Source: Pseudohongiella sp.
Lineage (GTDB): Bacteria; Pseudomonadota; Gammaproteobacteria; Pseudomonadales; Pseudohongiellaceae
Length of the DNA stretch: 64,000 nt
Reading direction: 5' to 3'
Assembly (NCBI GenBank): GCA_030651695.1
Contig: JAUSCD010000005.1
Span: 1-64,000, forward strand
Numbering within the stretch: position 1 is the first letter of the stretch; each line of letters begins with the position of its first letter. The translations under genes were made by a program, and so were the position numbers. The notes beneath the pieces were generated by a model. That model searched no databases. It had not been told where the DNA came from and saw only the letters and a list, made by a program, of their open reading frames with translations. Shown here piece after piece: positions 62,681 to 64,000 of this stretch.

Positions 62681-62831
62681 GCTTGTGTCTCGCTGCGTAG
62701 TGTCTTTAATGGCCGGCATCATAACATGATGCACACTTGTTTCGGGCAAGTGAGGCGAGGCTGTGCTACAACCCGTACAGGATGCTCTGACGTATTCTTA
62801 AGATTTGAAGGCTGATCAGGGAGGAGAAGCC

Positions 62832-63260
62832 ATGCAGGTAGCTATTGAAGGAAACCAACAGCTTAAGCTTCGGGTTTTACTGGCGGACACCGGGACGCAG
62901 CTGATCCGGCAATTGACGGCTATGCTGTCTCAGGCTGACTGGGAAGTCTTATCCGCTACTGATGGGTTTGAGGTTTTGTGCCGTTTGCCGGAGTTGCGCC
63001 CGGATGTTGTCGTGATAGCGGCGGATTTACCCAGACTGAGCGGCATACAGGTATGTTCTCTGTTGCGCCAAAGCCCCGATTTTTCGGCATTGCCTGTGCT
63101 GGTTCTGGCGGGCCAGAACCCGATTCTGGACAAGGTCAGGGCAAAAATGGCCGGAGCCAATGCCTGTCTCGAGAAGCCCTTTCGTAGTGAGGAGTTAAAG
63201 GCGGCATTTGCGGGGCTTTTTCAGGAGACGGGAGCTGATGGCCTGCCTGCTCATAGTTGA
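62832..63260 (+). CDS. PilG-like receiver protein with a degenerate phosphorylation site
   Basis: Start at 62832 has GGAGGAGAAG upstream; the 142-residue product aligns with PilG over the whole receiver (for example WEVLSATDGFEVL and ACLEKPFRSEEL). The position of the phosphoacceptor Asp (four residues before Pro67) is Ala63, the acidic pair is AlaAsp at 18-19, and the conserved Ser/Thr is Ala. Lys115 is kept. It cannot be phosphorylated in the normal way. Position next to gshB and tonB is as in the Pseudomonas pil-chp cluster, where PilG drives pilus extension. Confidence 0.85.
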   Translation: MQVAIEGNQQLKLRVLLADTGTQLIRQLTAMLSQADWEVLSATDGFEVLCRLPELRPDVVVIAADLPRLSGIQVCSLLRQSPDFSALPVLVLAGQNPILDKVRAKMAGANACLEKPFRSEELKAAFAGLFQETGADGLPAHS

Positions 63261-64000
63261 TGACGACGTCGACAATGCCAGGCAGCTCGCGGACGTCATC
63301 GCAGCCGGGTTGCCTGACGCTCACGACATTGTATGGATAAATGGACTGGCGGACTTTCGTCAATTTCGCCAGCGCTACAAACCCGATCTGATTCTGGTGG
63401 AACTGCTTCGCTACCACTCCAATGGTTTTACGCAGGCGGCGGCCTTTGCGCGTCTGTCCTCTGCGCCCGTGGTGTTGCTGACTGATCGGGATCTTGCTTC
63501 AGATCATTTGTGGGCTGCCGCACGCGGCATCAGGCACCTGATGAGTCGTCGTGGTGGACCAACTGTTCTGCTGCAGCAGATACAGCAGCTTCTGACTGAC
63601 GGATTTTGTCAAAGCGATGCTGTGGTAACCAATGATCGGTGCAAACCGGCAGTGTTATCAAAATCCCAGCTGGATGAGTTGATGACTGCGCCGGAAGCCG
63701 CGCTGCTGAGGTGTATACGTGACGAGCTTCGCCGGTTGCCACACAAGCCAGCGCCCCTTCGTGCGGAGATGGCTGCAAAAAACAATGCTGCTCAACTGCG
63801 CTGGCTGCAAAATCTGCTTTGTTATATCACGGATGGCAAGCTGCGCAACGCGCTGATGCTGTCGATCATGCGGGCTGAGCCGCAGCCAGTTCAGCCTCAA
63901 GCGGAGCCTGCCGCGGATGTCATGTTGCATGTCCGCGAAAGTCTTCTGGCTCTGATTGAGCCTGATGCCGGCTCAACGCTGCAGGCACATTGCAAAGAAG
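63238..64000 (+). CDS. Receiver-like regulatory protein, partial at window end
   Basis: The frame is open from an ATG at 63238 (GGAG upstream) to the window edge, giving at least 254 residues; it overlaps the pilG-like gene by 23 bases. Residues 1-115 fold as a receiver with an intact acidic triad (LLIVDDD), but the acceptor position is Glu55 with no Met-Pro after it, and the Lys is replaced by Arg104. The region after about 120 is helical with no known domain that I can name. The normal second gene would be pilH, which is much shorter. It may be a fused or unrelated regulator. Confidence 0.75.
   Translation, partial: MACLLIVDDDVDNARQLADVIAAGLPDAHDIVWINGLADFRQFRQRYKPDLILVELLRYHSNGFTQAAAFARLSSAPVVLLTDRDLASDHLWAAARGIRHLMSRRGGPTVLLQQIQQLLTDGFCQSDAVVTNDRCKPAVLSKSQLDELMTAPEAALLRCIRDELRRLPHKPAPLRAEMAAKNNAAQLRWLQNLLCYITDGKLRNALMLSIMRAEPQPVQPQAEPAADVMLHVRESLLALIEPDAGSTLQAHCKE

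Overview
The window looks like a free-living, probably marine, flagellated or twitching gammaproteobacterium. The evidence is type IV pilus genes of the Pseudomonas kind (pilT, a FimX-like protein, and a pilG-like gene divergent from gshB and a tonB gene), a PA0069-family radical SAM gene, yqgE-ruvX, lhr, and a gcvTHP operon. Base composition is moderate throughout and most of it is ordinary chromosome. The only mobile DNA I can support is an IS3-family transposase fragment at the left edge. I see no rRNA, tRNA, CRISPR array or prophage. The species is not determinable from what I can read; this is inference from gene order.

Layout. 1-300: transposase remnant and a tiny desulforedoxin-like gene. 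0.6-3.6 kb: TsdA-like dihaem cytochrome, SulP transporter and Tat-exported DsrE-like protein, apparently one sulfur-related operon. 3.8-13 kb: mostly envelope proteins (a lipoprotein GST, small barrels, a large TonB receptor followed by an NPP-type phosphodiesterase). 13.3-14 kb: Phd/PIN toxin-antitoxin pair. 14-16.4 kb: radical SAM - exonuclease III - MEKHLA operon behind a good LexA-box match, divergent from parC. 18.8-21 kb: FimX-like degenerate GGDEF-EAL protein. 24-30 kb: ECF sigma factor, anti-sigma factor, secreted subtilase with a heptad-rich N-terminus, an outer-membrane barrel and an alanine-rich repeat protein, followed by pilT. 31-36 kb: gcvT-gcvH-gcvP and lepB. 36-39 kb: histidine kinase (frameshifted in its first membrane segment), FixJ-type regulator and binding protein. 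39-41 kb: GAF-GGDEF-EAL phosphodiesterase. 42-50.4 kb: complete chemosensory operon (mcp, cheY, STAS, cheA, mcp, cheW, cheR, cheB). 50.4-57.6 kb: lhr helicase behind a second LexA-box match, then a secreted zinc protease. 58-61 kb: FAH hydrolase, ruvX-yqgE, and a TerC/Alx gene behind a manganese-type (yybP-ykoY) riboswitch with a clear intrinsic terminator. 61-64 kb: tonB and gshB divergent from two receiver proteins that lack normal phosphorylation sites.

The strongest points for follow-up are: (1) a CheA carrying an MshEN-like (cyclic-di-GMP-binding type) motif pair between its phosphotransfer and dimerisation regions, beside an EAL phosphodiesterase gene; (2) the ECF/anti-sigma/subtilase/barrel/repeat-protein cluster; (3) the T7-run frameshift in the histidine kinase; (4) two closely similar LexA-type boxes in front of lhr and of the radical SAM-exonuclease operon; (5) two consecutive pseudo-receivers at the pilG locus; (6) the TsdA-SulP-DsrE cluster.
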